Positions 22,971 to 34,894 of a DNA stretch of 64,000 nt are shown in pieces. The notes beneath the pieces were generated by a model. That model was given only the letters and a program-made list of their open reading frames with translations, made no database searches and was not told where the DNA came from. Location of the stretch: positions 1,054,001-1,118,000 of the forward strand of contig NC_085852.1 of NCBI RefSeq assembly GCF_020906515.1, read 5' to 3'. The translations under genes and the position numbers were made by a program. Every line of letters begins with the position of its first letter. The first letter of the stretch is position 1. This stretch comes from Vanrija pseudolonga (lineage: Eukaryota > Basidiomycota > Tremellomycetes > Trichosporonales > Trichosporonaceae).

Positions 22971-24454
22971 TTAACGGCGGAAACGGCTGCCGAGGGCACT
23001 AAGACCACCTCCGTGGCCGCGGTCCATCATCAGCACCGAGTTCTCGTCAGAGTACCCGGCGCTGACCTCGCGCTGCATGTTGGGCGGCACGGGGTTGATG
23101 GCCGTAGAGTAGCCTGCAGAGTCCTCGTTGCCAAACAGCGAAGCACGGGCCGCGTCTGGCGTCTGAGGTTCGTGTCAGTGCGAGTGCGGGGGGCAGTGCA
23201 AACATCGGGCGGCCAGAACACGTACAGTTCCCTGAGGGAGCGAGAGGAGCGAGTTCTTTGCGTGCGACATGGACATGATCGACTGGCGGTACGCAATCTG
23301 CTCGTTGTAGTACTGCTCCAGCATGACCTGGTGCTCCTCGCGCGAGCGCTTGTGGAGGAACCAGAGACCTGTCATGACGCCGACAATCACTGGAGAGGTT
23401 AGAAATGGCTGCAGACCCAGCGTTCGAGAGGTACTCACAAGCAACAATGGCAATGCCGACAATGGCGTACACCCAGGCCGGAGTGTGGAGCGGCTCGTCG
23501 GCAGCCTTGCCACAAGTGCCGTTCGGCTGACAGTTGTACGAGATGCACTCCTTGTTACCGCTGCAAGCCGCGCGACGGTTCTTGCCCTTCATGCACTGGT
23601 TTTGCGTGCCATCGCAGTAGTAACCGTTGCGGCAGTTGTCGCGCGACACAATGTACGCAAACGTGGTACCGGCGTCATTGGTTCCGGTGTAAAGAGTGTT
23701 CTCGGTGACACAGCTCTGGCCGACCTGAGCATCGGCGTAGCTGTACTGTTAGAACGAACAGGATATGCCCTCGTCTCGCACTCGACTCACTAGCACGTAA
23801 AGTTCAAGCAGATCGAGCCGTTGACGTTGAGGTAACCGGCCAGCTCCTTCGAGTTGGGAGGCGGCTGGCACTGGTCTGCACCGAATCAGCACAAACTATC
23901 GGCCAAGTTACCCACCGTCACGGTCCTTCTGACACGGTCCACCAAGAGGCGACTGTTCGAGACAGCGGTCACCCTCGTCGGGGCAGCTAGTTGGCAAGTC
24001 AGAATAGCACATTGCCTCGCTGGCACACGCCCACTCACAACTGGCCCTGAGGACACATTGGAGGCAGCTGGGCAAACGAATAGTTGCTGTAACCCAATGG
24101 GTACTGTGGCCGAGTCAGTTGATGTTGTCTGAATGCGGGGGCGTCACCCAACACCGCCTCTGGTACGCACGAGGTCCTGACGACAGCCCTTGGGAACACA
24201 GTGGCCAGTGTCGTCGCAGTACGTGGACACTGAGCAATCGGTAGAGAGTGCCCATGTGCTAGCGTCGAGCTTGTTGTTGGCTTGGCTGAAGGTGACGAGC
24301 CGCGATGAGGAGGAGGGAAGGTTGTCAGCATCGCGCGTGTGCTACGCGTGCGACTCGAGCCGACTCACGAGCAAGTGTCGCCCCAGACGCCCTTTCCTGC
24401 GAGTGCTCCGGATGCAGCGACGAGTGCTGCGAGTACCATGCGAGTCGTGACCAT
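22971..24454 (-). CDS. Cysteine-rich single-pass membrane protein
   Basis: I do not recognise a named family. About 370 aa from seven or so exons. MVTTRMVLAALVAASGALAG is a signal peptide; an in-frame second Met at residue 6 could also start it. The extracellular part is rich in Cys with EGF-like spacings: STDCSVSTYCDDTGHCVPKGC, CPDEGDRCLEQSPLGGPC, SRDNCRNGYYCDGTQNQC and CSGNKECISYNCQPNGTCG. One membrane helix follows (WVYAIVGIAIVACVIVGVM), then a basic stop-transfer LHKRSREEHQ and a cytosolic tail with YSTAINPVPPNMQRE and a C-terminal GSRFRR. Type I topology suggests a cell-surface sensor or wall-linked protein; function is unknown. Introns fall within the Cys-rich part, mostly between cysteine units. 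The end at 22971 comes from the frame that reads through ENSVLMMDRGHGGG. Confidence 0.75.
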
Positions 24455-24995
24455 GATTGGGTACTACTTTGTGATGAATGTGGTGCAAGAGTAGAGAGAT
24501 GGTTGAGAAAAGCAACAAGTGTACCCGTCTCTTGGGCCAGTGTGACTTGTGACAGGTTTAGCAGTGCGCGCGCAGTTGCTCGTAAAGGGTGCCGATCTGC
24601 GCTGGCTGGCTGGGTGGGAGGGGAGCAAGCAGCCCCTCAACAACTCAGGATTTTAAGGGGCGTTTGACCCAAACTTGCCAGGCACGGGGGTGTGTCTGAG
24701 TAATAGTAATAGCGGAGGTATAATTTTGTAATACCCATTAACCCCAGTCACAATCAGTCACAAACCGGCGGCCTTTTGCAACAACAATAGGATCTCGGGT
24801 GCAGCAGAGAGCGACGCCACCCCTGGCAGCATCACGCAGCCGTCGCAGCTTTGCACAAAGGCATCAGCCAGCAAGTCTCAAAAGGAAGGTTCAGGCACAG
24901 CTTGCCAGCCAAAACCCCTTCGATCGTACACTGCGGCCGGTGACTCTGCACCAAAATCATGTCAACAACACTTGGCCGACATTGGCATCCATGCA

Positions 24996-25134
24996 ACGCG
25001 TCTTGGCACAACATTGCAGCAAGGAAATGCTCATGGACGCGTGTACAAGCAGTACTGACAGTTAAATCGCGTCCAGCAACCTCGTGCAGTGGAAGCGTAG
25101 TGACGCTAGTGTGGCGTGTCTTTAGATGACGCGT
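24996..25134. promoter_or_regulatory. Three ACGCGT (MCB-like) sites upstream of HPC2
   Basis: Exact ACGCGT occurs at 24996-25001, 25037-25042 and 25129-25134, about 660-800 bases upstream of the HPC2 ATG. ACGCGT is the core of the MCB element bound by the G1/S factor MBF in yeasts. The hexamer is common in GC-rich DNA, so only the clustering is notable. Confidence 0.35.
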
Positions 25135-25486
25135 CACAGTCCTCCCATCAATCTCTCCGCAAGTGGCTCCCCCCCACCTCTCTCGCTCCTTATTCGCGCT
25201 TGTGCGTACCCACCATCCGCGCAGATGTACAGCGAGCACGTGGTCATCGCCGAAACAGATTCCGCGGGTCTACCATACTGCCCAGCCAGCCTGTCTGTCA
25301 GTCCAGCGTGCACCGCGTCGACGGGCCGCGGCTGCCCGCCGAGCGAGTGAGCACCCACGGCCAAACCTGAGCGAACAACGCCTCCGCCGTTCAACAGCCA
25401 AGTTGGAACGCGCACGCAGTCTACTCGTCGTCGGCCGTCCAAAGAAGAAGAAGGGGGTCCGACGACTAACAACAACCATCCATCCC

Positions 25487-25520
25487 CCCCACCACCACCA
25501 CCACCACGCACCTCGACACC
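25487..25520. repeat. CCA-rich microsatellite in the HPC2 leader
   Basis: Imperfect tandem CCA units separated by a short CGCACCTCGA stretch; a second CAC/CCA tract lies at about 25737-25778. Both are upstream of the HPC2 start codon and outside coding sequence. Confidence 0.7.
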
Positions 25521-25792
25521 ACCACCACCACAACCACATTCAACTCATCCATCCACAACACTACAATAGGTGCAACACCTACTTGCCACCCCCCAACCAC
25601 CACTCGATCCAACCCAACCACACTCCCTACACACGCATACACAGCACACGCATAACGACGTACGCATAGACGGCAGCACTGCCCCCAACAGTTGCTTGCA
25701 CGCGTTCGGCGGCGTCTCACGTTCCCATCCCCAACAACACCACCACCGCACACCACCACCCCACCACCACCACACCACACTTTGGTCGCCGG

Positions 25793-28461
25793 ATGATTTC
25801 CACCCTCCTCAACCCAACAGATTCTGCGACGCCCAGCTCATCCTCCACCCGAGCCTCTGGGCCACAGTCTCCAACCTCAAAACGCAGAATCACTCCTTCA
25901 ACCCTTGCATCCCCTCAAAACCGTGCACCAATACAGTCCACTCCCGAAACCCTCACGCGCACCTTCTCGCGCCCATCCCCAATGACGCCCTCACGCGCCG
26001 ACCTGACCAACCTGGTCAACGAGAGAAACGAACCACCTATTGTGTCGAGATCGACGCATAATGACGAGGAAGAGGAGGAAGCCGACGTCACCATGGCCGA
26101 AGGGGCGATCGGCGTCGACCCAGACGAGGCCATGGAGGAAGATCTTGTTGTTGGAGAAGGTGACGGCGCCGACGGCGACGATTTGGACGGCAGCGACGAC
26201 GACGAGGAAGACGACGAGGACGAGGACGACAGCAGTGGGGACGAGAGCGACGATAGCGACAGCTCGGTGAGTCACTTTCTGTCGTGGTTGGTCTTGTTGA
26301 CACAATTCTAGGACATCATTGCCATCGATGGTCCCGATGGTGTGGCATCAGGCTCCGCGGCTGCGCCAAACGTCAAGACCGAGCCGGGTGCCGACGAATC
26401 GACAGAGCCAAAGAAGGATGCCGAGGGTGCAGGCGAGACCGTCAACGAGTTGAAGCCCAAGAAGAAGAAGCGCGCCCGACCCCGCTCTCCATCAGAGGAT
26501 GAGGACCTTCCTCCTCCGCCACCAATGCCGACCATTCGTCTTGAGATTGCCCTGCCAGCGGACGACGAGACGCTCGACTGGAATTTCATCGAGACTGCGG
26601 CCAGCGCTGGATTCGAGGGCGTCTTCAATGCATGGGGAGAGGACCCTCTGGCCGGCGAAGTCACCCCACTCAACCCAGTCGACCTCAACGGCGCAGCCGG
26701 TGAGGGAGAGGCGAGCACCCCAGCCGCAGCCACGGCCGCAGCCCCAGCCGAGCCTCGCCCACCCGGATTCTCTGATGAGGAGTGGCGTGAGATGCAAGAG
26801 GAGGCCAAGAGGCTGGAAGCCAAGTACGAGGAGCCAAAGAAGAAGAGGGTGAGTGTAGCGCCGAGAGAGTGCCACTCACACACCAGGTTATGACCAAGAA
26901 GCGCAAAATCGAATATGATCTGTCAGACCCATTCATCGACGACTCGGACCTCGGCATTGACGCCCCGACCCATGTCGCGCGGCCCAAGAAGGAGGGCTTC
27001 TTCGTCCACCAAGGAGCGCTAGAGCTTATGGAAGGGTGGGTACAGGAGCGGGTAACAGTGTCTAACGCCTCAGATCTCCGATGAAGAAGGCCAAGGCCAA
27101 AACGTCGCGTGCCACTGGTCGGGCTCCCAAGGAGCAGCGCAAGAGTTTGTCAGAGGTCCTGCGCGAGCGTCACGGCCCCGACGGCAGCCGCGCCTCGCCA
27201 ATTCTCATTGGCAGTGATGACGAGGCTGGTCCTTCGTACATCCCCGACCGTACGTTTGCCCAATGGCCGTGTATGATGGAGCTAACAACCACTCAGGCCG
27301 CTCGCCTTCTCCCGTGGACGCCCCAGAAGACCGCTACCCTGTCGACAGAACACTCTACAAGGCCGCTTCGAGAGAGGAGAAGGTGGGTGACGTGTAGGGA
27401 GTGGAGACTAACCCGCTAGTACTTGCCCCCCTTCGACGAGTTCCCCGACGAGGTGGCACACCGTCTCCGCAGTCTTCGTCGCGAGAGCAGCAAGCGTAAG
27501 CCCTCCACTTGAACTCAAGCTGATTGTAAAGATGTGTGGGACCTCCTGAACAAGGGCAAGTTCCCAGAACACCTCAAGGGCCCCCTTCAGCGTGCTGGTG
27601 TGGCGGCATTCCATCACGACTTGCTGTGCATTCCCGACAAGGAGACAACAGACAGCGGCTACGAGCGGTTCTCAGAAAAGGCGTTTGTCACGGCGTTGTG
27701 CAGTGTCCTGCCGTACAACAGGCTGACTCTGGGAGTGAGTTTGACCGTCATCCTGAGGCTTACACCTCCAGAAACTCGTTCTCAAGCTCTGTTACACCCA
27801 ATACTGGCGGTGGATGCAGATGTGCGAGACAGAAGGCCTGCGCCAGTGGAAGGAGCTTCTCGACCCCGAGATTCCTATCATGATCCAGCAGTACGAGCAG
27901 GCAGTGGCCGAGCACGCCTCGAGGCAGGGTGAGTGTGCTGGAAAACTTCTTTGCTGACATTTCTAGAAGAGCCAGAGCTCGCTGAGCTCATGGATGACGA
28001 CCAGAACAAGGCCAAGTCGACCGACCCCAAGCGACTCCCCACCATTACCCAGGAGATGAAGGACATCTTCAGACAGCTTGTGGAGAACACTCAGGAGATG
28101 GTCGACATCAACAAGAAGATGGAGTGGGTGTTGCGACCAAGCTGCTGTGCCAGCGCGTGCTGACATCTGCAGGGACTGGGGCCAGAAGTTTGAGGGCCAG
28201 TCGAGTGAACTGAACATGCGCAAGCTCCTGTACAACAAGGTTAGTAGCTTGAATCCTCTGTCAACAAGCTAACCATTTAGATTGCCAAGCTCTACCCCGA
28301 GGGGTGGATGACATCGTTGACTCTTTCCCGTCAATGTGAGTCGAGACAGCTCGTTCAACCACTGACTCGCAGACACAAACTACAAGCGACTCGGCCAGGG
28401 ATCCAAGAACTCTGGTGCTGGCGGCGACGCCCAACAGCAGCAGCAGCAGGCCGCACAGTAG
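25793..28461 (+). CDS. HPC2: HPC2/ubinuclein-like HIRA-complex subunit
   Basis: Subunit of the HIRA histone H3-H4 chaperone that deposits histones independently of replication. About 730 aa in about 12 exons. The Ser/Pro-rich N-terminus and a long acidic tract (DDEEDDEDEDDSSGDESDDS) precede a basic KKKKRARPR patch. The Hpc2-related domain is clear: KKRKIEYDLSDPFIDDSDLG, then GFFVHQGALELMEG; the DPFIDDSE/D-x and GFFV blocks bind the histone-chaperone partner. The C-terminal half carries the ubinuclein middle domain (PFDEFPDEVAHRLRSLRRES, KLVLKLCYTQYWRWMQM, LPTITQEMKDIFRQLVENTQ), closing in a short Gln run. The start at 25793 follows a CT/CA-rich leader. The ubinuclein middle domain makes it closer to animal UBN1 than to budding-yeast Hpc2. 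Confidence 0.9.
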
Positions 28462-28605
28462 ATAATTATGTGCCACTAGGTTGGCGTTTCTGGATAGCCT
28501 CTCCGTCGTACTAGACCCATCGATGTCATTGGAGTATCCTGTTGTTGCATTATTCAAAGCGTCCGTCTGTAGAGTTTTACAATAAGAGTAGTATACAGCG
28601 CCTGT

Positions 28606-30640
28606 CTATGACATGGCCGACACTGGGCTTCGCTGAGCCTGGCTAGCCGCCTGGTGGTTGTCGAGCAGCGTCATGGCGTCGTCTGGGATTACCTGGAGGA
28701 ACTGGACCTTGGAGTAAATGTTCCACCACTCCCAGGCATTCTGGCTAAAGTTGACCGGCTCGGTGGTCATGCTCAGCAGTGTGAGGATGATGCGGAGGAC
28801 CTTGCCGCGCTGGGCTGTCAGTTAACACCCTGACGCACCGCACTCACCATGCTCTCGCCGTTGGACGCCAACAGCTCCACAGGGATGCTCGACAGCGTCT
28901 CATACGCCTTGGTCGCCATCTCCTCCTTCTCGAGGCGCGTGTCCTCGTCTGGGCAGATGGAGGCGCGGAGGTCGAGCAGGGCAAACTCGGCACACAGCGC
29001 CGTGATGGTGATGTTCGCCTGCTGGATCCCAAAGTCGCCGTACTGCTGGGGCACTTCCTCGCCATTGCTGTCCACCTCGCTCGCGCCAAAGCGCAGCCGC
29101 AGCGCAGGGGGCAGCCCGTCAATCACCTCGCGCAGGCGGCCCTGCGCTGTCCCGATCCAGCGGCGTAGTGCCGACGGGTCGCGCTGCTCGTCTGGGTCCA
29201 GACTCGACTTGTTCGCCCAAGCGCGCTGCCGGTTGATCGTGTGCGCGAGCACCTGGAATACGCGCATGATCGCCACGTAGCCGACGAGCGTGGATGTCTT
29301 GCCCTTTGGCTGGGATAGCGCACCCTCGGTCGTGATGTACTCGTCGTCTGTTTCGAGCGGGTACGGCGGCACGCCTTCGAAATCGTGCAGGATGATCGGG
29401 CGCCCGGACATGGCGTCGGTCTTGTCCTTGGCGTAAATCGTCCAGTAAATGCGCCGGCTGAGCTCGACCTCGACGACGTTGCACCCTGGCCTGGGGGACG
29501 ATTCGTTGAGGCCCAGTGCGTGCGCGAGACGGGTAGTCTCCGCAACGAGCAGGTCGCAGACCTGCGGCTTGCCCACTGCCTGCGCCGTGATCCAGTCGAG
29601 GATGGTCGACGTGATGAGTGGCAGCGAGGGGTTGAGGCGCTGTCTGTGGCGGATGGCTTCGGCCGCCTTGACGCACCGGTGGAGGATTACCACGAGGTGA
29701 GGGCGATCATACGCGCCTGTCATGTTGCTCATCGGGCACTGGCAGATGGTGAACGCGATGATGCTGTACAGGAGGCCGCGGAAAGCCTCGTCCTCCAGGT
29801 CGCGGCGCTTGAGCACGTCTTGCGAGAACGTGGGCTTGTGGATCAGCGGCACGAGGCAGTGCTGGCACGTGAGGTACATTTTGAAGAAGAAGGACGCGTC
29901 GGTCCATGACAGCGCGTCCTCGAGCCGCAGGCCCTTCTCGTACTCTGTGTCTGTGGGGGTGAGGGGGAGCTCGAGTGGTGGTGCCGAGGGGGGGTCGGAC
30001 GCCGGCGTCGTCGACGGAAGAAGAGGTGTCCCAACCGATGTGTAGTCGAGGCTGCTCTGCGCAGGTGGCAGCAGCGGCACGCTCGATAACGGCGCGGCCG
30101 TCTCGAACAGCGGTGCTGACAACGGCGTAAAACTGTAAGTCGGGTACAGAGCGTTTCGCGCCGAGCCAAAGATGGACCCCTCGGCTGGGCCAGTGCCATT
30201 TGCATGGGGGAGCAGCGCGTCATCCACCGCGAGGTCTGGGAGGACAGAGGGTGCGAGCAGCGTCGTTGTCGTGGTCGTACTGGGCACCGCGGTGCGCTCG
30301 GCCGCAGCAGCAGGGGTGCGCGAAGCTCGCCTCGCCGAGGTCCTACCTCCCGATCCGCCGCTCCTGTGGTTGCGCGTCAGCTCAGCTCGGTCAGTTGATA
30401 GGACCTGCAGGACACGCACCCAACTGGCCGCCCGGGCTTCTTGTGCACATAGTCGTGGGTGCACTCCTTGTCGGCCTTGTAGCAGCCCTTGCAGCGGTTC
30501 CCGACGCCGCGCTTGCGCGCGTCGACGAGCTCGGCCTCGGTGAGGGGCGTACAACGCACTTTGCGCGACCGGCAGCGATCGCACGACGGGTTTGCCGCCG
30601 CTGCTATCGACGACGACGAGGCTCGCGACGACGACGCCAT
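28606..30640 (-). CDS. Zn2Cys6 transcription factor with long zinc-cluster loop
   Basis: About 640 aa in three exons. The N-terminus has CDRCRSRKVRC, then CKGCYKADKECT, a Gal4-type binuclear zinc cluster with spacing C-x2-C-x6-C-x19-C-x2-C-x6-C. The middle loop of 19 residues is longer than the usual 5-12. The first intron follows the basic linker HKKPGRPVG. The fungal transcription-factor domain follows: MYLTCQHCLVPLIHKPTFSQ, LLYSIIAFTICQCPMSN, ETTRLAHALGLNESS and ELSRRIYWTIYAKDKTDAMS, which contains the conserved RR-x-YW-x-IY and SGRP core. The last exon supplies LRIILTLLSM and WWNIYSKVQFLQVIPDDAM. The target genes cannot be told from sequence. Nuclear, DNA-binding as a dimer is the family expectation. 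Confidence 0.88.
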
Positions 30641-31144
30641 GACTGCTGCGGAGATAGGGAGCGGGCTGCTGAGGGGGGTTCTCTGCGGCGAGAGGAGGAG
30701 AGATGGAGAGTTGAGTTGGAGTGTTCGGCAGATTTGAGAAACGGTGGAAAGCGGGAAACCTTCCGTGTGGAGCGGCGTGTTATGCGGGAGTCTGCTTGGC
30801 TCTGGGCAACCACCTCGCTACGGTGCGTCGGTGGGATGTGGCCCAGTGCGTACCGAGGTCTCTGCCTTGTTGACAGTGCATATGAGTGCATGCGTTGCGA
30901 CAAGAGCCAGTTGATAGCTCTTCGAGCTCTCAGCAAACCGCCCGCGCCTCTCCCATCCTCGTCCGTGCACGTGACAATGACCTCATTGATATTGCATTAG
31001 GAAAGCGATAAGGAACGCTGATTTCAACCATTCAAATCCATCGCCAATCAAATACAAACCATCCCGGCCACTCACTCGACAACAATGACGTTGGACTCTT
31101 GCTCACCCATCTCGACTGACCATTGACCAAGGCAAGCGACACCC
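30641..31144. other. Divergent promoter between the Zn2Cys6 factor and WDR24
   Basis: No gene is seen. A short frame beginning with ATG at 31085 ends after 13 codons and lies in the leader of WDR24, so it may act as an upstream open reading frame. Confidence 0.5.
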
Positions 31145-34100
31145 ATGAACCGCTTCGCCACGGTCTTATACCCGTGAGCTACCCCTGCTGCATGCAAAGT
31201 GGCGCCACTTACGCCCCTCAGCTCGCTGCCAGCGTCGGACGGGCCGACAACAAACGTCACGCCCATCGAGTCGGCGCGCGCCGTGTCCCCCGTCGAGCCG
31301 TCGCCGCAGCTCCCGACGCCGCTGTCAACAAGATCGCTGTACGACGACCCGCGGACGACACGCTATGTACCCCCATCGCCGTTACCAGGCGACGACCGTG
31401 CATCTGCGCTGCGGCGAGACGACTCGCCCGGCGCCAGAAGCGGCGCGTCGACGCCGACCAACCGGATCCGCCGTGGACCGGACCGCAGCCTCCGCATCAA
31501 CCTCATGCAGGTGGCCGCGTCACAGCCCAAGTCCAAGGGCCGGAGACCACCCAGTGTCGCCGCGAGTGGCCGGCTGACGAGCTTGGCGCGCGGCCCAGGG
31601 ATGCGCTACGTCGTTGGAGGCGGACAATGTGAGTAGGAGTGGTTGGGTGACGCTGACGGCAGACCTCCGCGTTCTCGAGATTACTGATCCACAAACTGGG
31701 CCAAAGAGTGATATTGCTGAGGAACCAAAGCCTTCGACCATCCGCCAAGCAGGATCCCCGTTCGCCCGCGGCCCCGGCGGATCGACCATCAGCGAGATTG
31801 TTAATCTCTGGAAGGGGTCATGGGCTATTGGAAAGGGTGTCAACGATGTGGACTGGGGTGTGGGAGGTGAGTGGTGTGGTTGTGGTCGTCGCTGATGCGC
31901 CAGCGTTCGAGACCAAGGTCGTAACGGCAACACCTAGCGGCAACTTCATGGTCTTTGATATCAATCGCGGCAAGCTTGGTAGGTGTATGTGTGTTTGATG
32001 CGGGCTGACGCCAGACCGCGAGGTTCTGGGTGGACACCCTCGCCCCATGAACGCAATTACGTTCTGCAAGTCGCAGCAGTACTCGCACCTCGTGCTCACG
32101 GGCGGGACAGAGGGACAGGCGCGGCTCTGGGATCTGCGCGACAACGAGCCGACAAATAGAAAGTACTACAAGCATAATGCGCCGATCAGCGCCTTGACAT
32201 TCTGCCCTGACGACCCGCACCTCTTCGTCGCCGGCACCGAGGCAGGCGGACTCTTCCGCTACGACTACCGCGTGCCTAACAAGGCTGTGGGTAAGATCTG
32301 GGGAGCGCACGGCTCCAAGCCCGTGTTCGACTTGAAGTGGAAGACGAACGGGGAGGGCCATGTGCCAACGGGTCAAGGGTGGCTAGCGAGTGCGGGTGGT
32401 GACAGGACGGTCCAGGTGAGTTTTAGCAGAATCATCCGTGTTCTAACCCGTCAGATATGGGACATGTCGCACTCGTGGGAGAAGGGAGCCACCCCAACAC
32501 ATGCCCTGCATACAGCGTACCAGATCCGATGCGTCGACTGGCGACCTCAGCACCCTACCGAGCTTGTAGTGGTGCCTTTCAACCAACCTCTAGCATCGGC
32601 GTCGGCCGAGTCTCCGAGCATCTCAACAACACCAACACCCATGTCCATCCCCCTATCTGACGACATTGACTCGTCACTGGAGGTCTGGGATGTTCGCCGA
32701 CACTACGTCGCAAAGTATGCGCTTCCAGGGTACGACGGGAACGCCGTCGCTGCAATCTGGGACGACGACAACTCGATCGTCGCATGCTACCAGAATGGTG
32801 GTCTCGTGCAGATCGACCTGGAGAGCCGCGTGTCGCCAAGGACGATCCCGCTGGAGACAATCCCCCGCCAGGTCGTCGCTTGGAGTGTGAAGAACGAGCT
32901 GGCGTACGCGATTGACCGTTTCAAGCTCGGTGAAGTACCGTTTGACGATGTGTAAGTTCATGGCCGGCGGCGTTGTTGACACCTCAGGCGGCCAGAGTTC
33001 TCGGGCCACTGGCAAGTGGGCCGTCCCCAGCACCGTAAGGGGGTCGCAGACCCGCCATATGAACCACTCCAGGCGTCAGGTACCATCCCACTGGACGACG
33101 GCCGGGATAGAGAGTTCCAATACCTGGCCGATCAATACCGCTTGGAAGGCGAGCCGGAGGCAGCGTGCAAGTGGAACAGAGAGGTTGCCAAAATCTGTGG
33201 CAAGGAGGACGAGGCCCGCCTCTGGGACTTTCTACAAGGCCTCATTGAGGAGTTTTCATCGGCTCCAGAAGGTATCTTCAACGAGGCTGTGTTCTCTCAG
33301 ACGACGACGGCTCCGGTCCCCGTTCCAGTAGTCAACCCTCCCTCCCCACGACGAATGGACAGCAGGCGTGCTTCAGACTATGCGGGCATCTCACTCGAGG
33401 AGGGCGAAGGTATTGTGGCCTCGGATAAGGGTTCCGACACAGAAAGCAGTTCGTCCTCGTCAATGTCTTCCGGACCACATACCCCGAAGAAATCCCGTTT
33501 CAAGGCGTTCGTCCCACCAACAGTAGTGGGCAAGTCGCAGCCGCCTCCGGTCAGGCCGATCCTTGGTGGCCGTAGCGAGTCGTCAGCCACCGCAGTACCG
33601 ACCTTGGGGGCATCCTACCCGAGCCTCCTTTCGCGATCAATGACAAAGAGGTTAACAATCGAGACACCGAGCGAGTCGGACACGCCAAATGGCGGGGAGA
33701 TGGACTACCCCGATCCCTATGGCATTGCAGCCGCCCTCGAGTCAACCATGAACAACCGGGCGTCGACGAGTGGGGGTGGCCGGTTGACGTCAAAGTCGAC
33801 GCCGCAGAGTACTCGTCCTCCATCACCGTCGGAGAAGGATCGAGTACCCGATCGTGTGGTTCCCGTGCGGCTTTCAAGCGCCGCAGTATCTGTGGTTAAC
33901 AGTGCCCGCCCATCCGTCGTCGCTGTCACCAAAGATCGCATCCAGCCGGGAACGATCACGCGCCTGGCTCAAGGATCTTTCCCGTCTACCGAGTGGGAGT
34001 TGTATCGGGAGAAGCGCTGCACGGCTCTGCTTGACTGGTGGCGTTCTTACGTGGAGGATGTGAGTTGGCCAGCTGTTCCAGATCGTGCTAACGTTGTAGG

Positions 34101-34894
34101 GCGAGGCACAGCTGGCTACCACCGTGTTCGTTGTCGGGTCGATCGTTGTCGATTTCCCACAGAAACAGGCGCAGCGTGTACTAGAGGCGTACCTCGGTGA
34201 GTAGGCTGATAGCCGACAGCGGCTTACACCCAGAACTCCTCGAAAGGCACAGACTGGCAGTCCCTGCCGCATACATTCGCCGCTTTGCGGGTATCCTCGA
34301 AGAACAAACGATTGCTGCTCAGGAGGGCATCACCCACATCCTGTACTGTGCCAAATGTGGCAAGTCAACAGGGTCACTCGAGGACACGGGCGACAAGAAG
34401 CGGTTCTGGTGGTGCACACGCTGTCGACGGGGCGCACAAAAGTGCTCGGTTTGGTGAGTCTTGTCGCCACCCAGAGTGGGCATTGCTAATGTCGTCAGCC
34501 ACGAGTCTGTGAAAGGACTCTGGATGGCATGTAACAAATGTCACCACGGAGGGCATACAGTGAGTGTGTGAGTTGTGGCGTTGCTGACGTTGGTAGATGT
34601 GTATGCGCAAGTACTACCGTGAGTATCTACCGAGTCTACTGGCCTGCTGACGAGTGCGCAGTGGAGACCGAGACGACACCACAGCACACAGGCCGTGCGA
34701 GGTCAACGACGCCACCACTGCCGAGACATTCTCTTCTCATCCAGAGTGCTTCTCAGGAGTCGGGCCTGACGCGCAAGTCGTCCGACCTGTCCCACGGCCA
34801 TGAGAGCGACGCCACCATTGATGGGCTGCCTGGCGTGTTCACCAACACGTGCCCCACGGGGTGTGGCTGCCAATGTCGCACTGCCAGTGGGTGA
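31145..34894 (+). CDS. RTC1: WDR24/Rtc1-like GATOR2 (SEACAT) subunit
   Basis: WD-repeat and RING-type protein of the SEACAT/GATOR2 complex that controls TORC1 at the vacuole. About 1,080 aa from 12 exons. The WD blocks include HPRPMNAITFCKSQQYSHLV, GGTEGQARLWDLRDNE, HNAPISALTFCPDDPHLF and SAGGDRTVQIWDMSHSWEK, enough for a six- to seven-blade propeller. After it, REFQYLADQYRLEGEPEAA is a helical repeat typical of WDR24. A long Ser/Pro-rich linker follows. The C-terminus is the zinc module YCAKCGKST, WWCTRCRRGAQKCSVCHESV, KGLWMACNKCHHGGHTMC and finally CPTGCGCQC. The start is the least sure part: the frame at 31199 begins with GTG, so I use ATG 31145 plus a 48-bp intron (31174-31221) that joins in frame. 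An upstream open frame at 31085 precedes it. Confidence 0.88.

Larger units (their letters stand above)
24455..25792. other. Divergent promoter region, 1.3 kb
   Basis: No gene is seen between the start of the Cys-rich membrane protein (minus) and HPC2 (plus). It holds three ACGCGT sites and two CCA/CAC microsatellites close to HPC2 (about 25487-25520 and 25737-25778), probably in its leader. Confidence 0.55.

Noticed and set aside
31199-31636. Start of WDR24 at 31199
   Set aside because: The codon there is GTG, preceded in frame by a stop at 31175; an ATG at 31145 with a 48-bp intron fits better.
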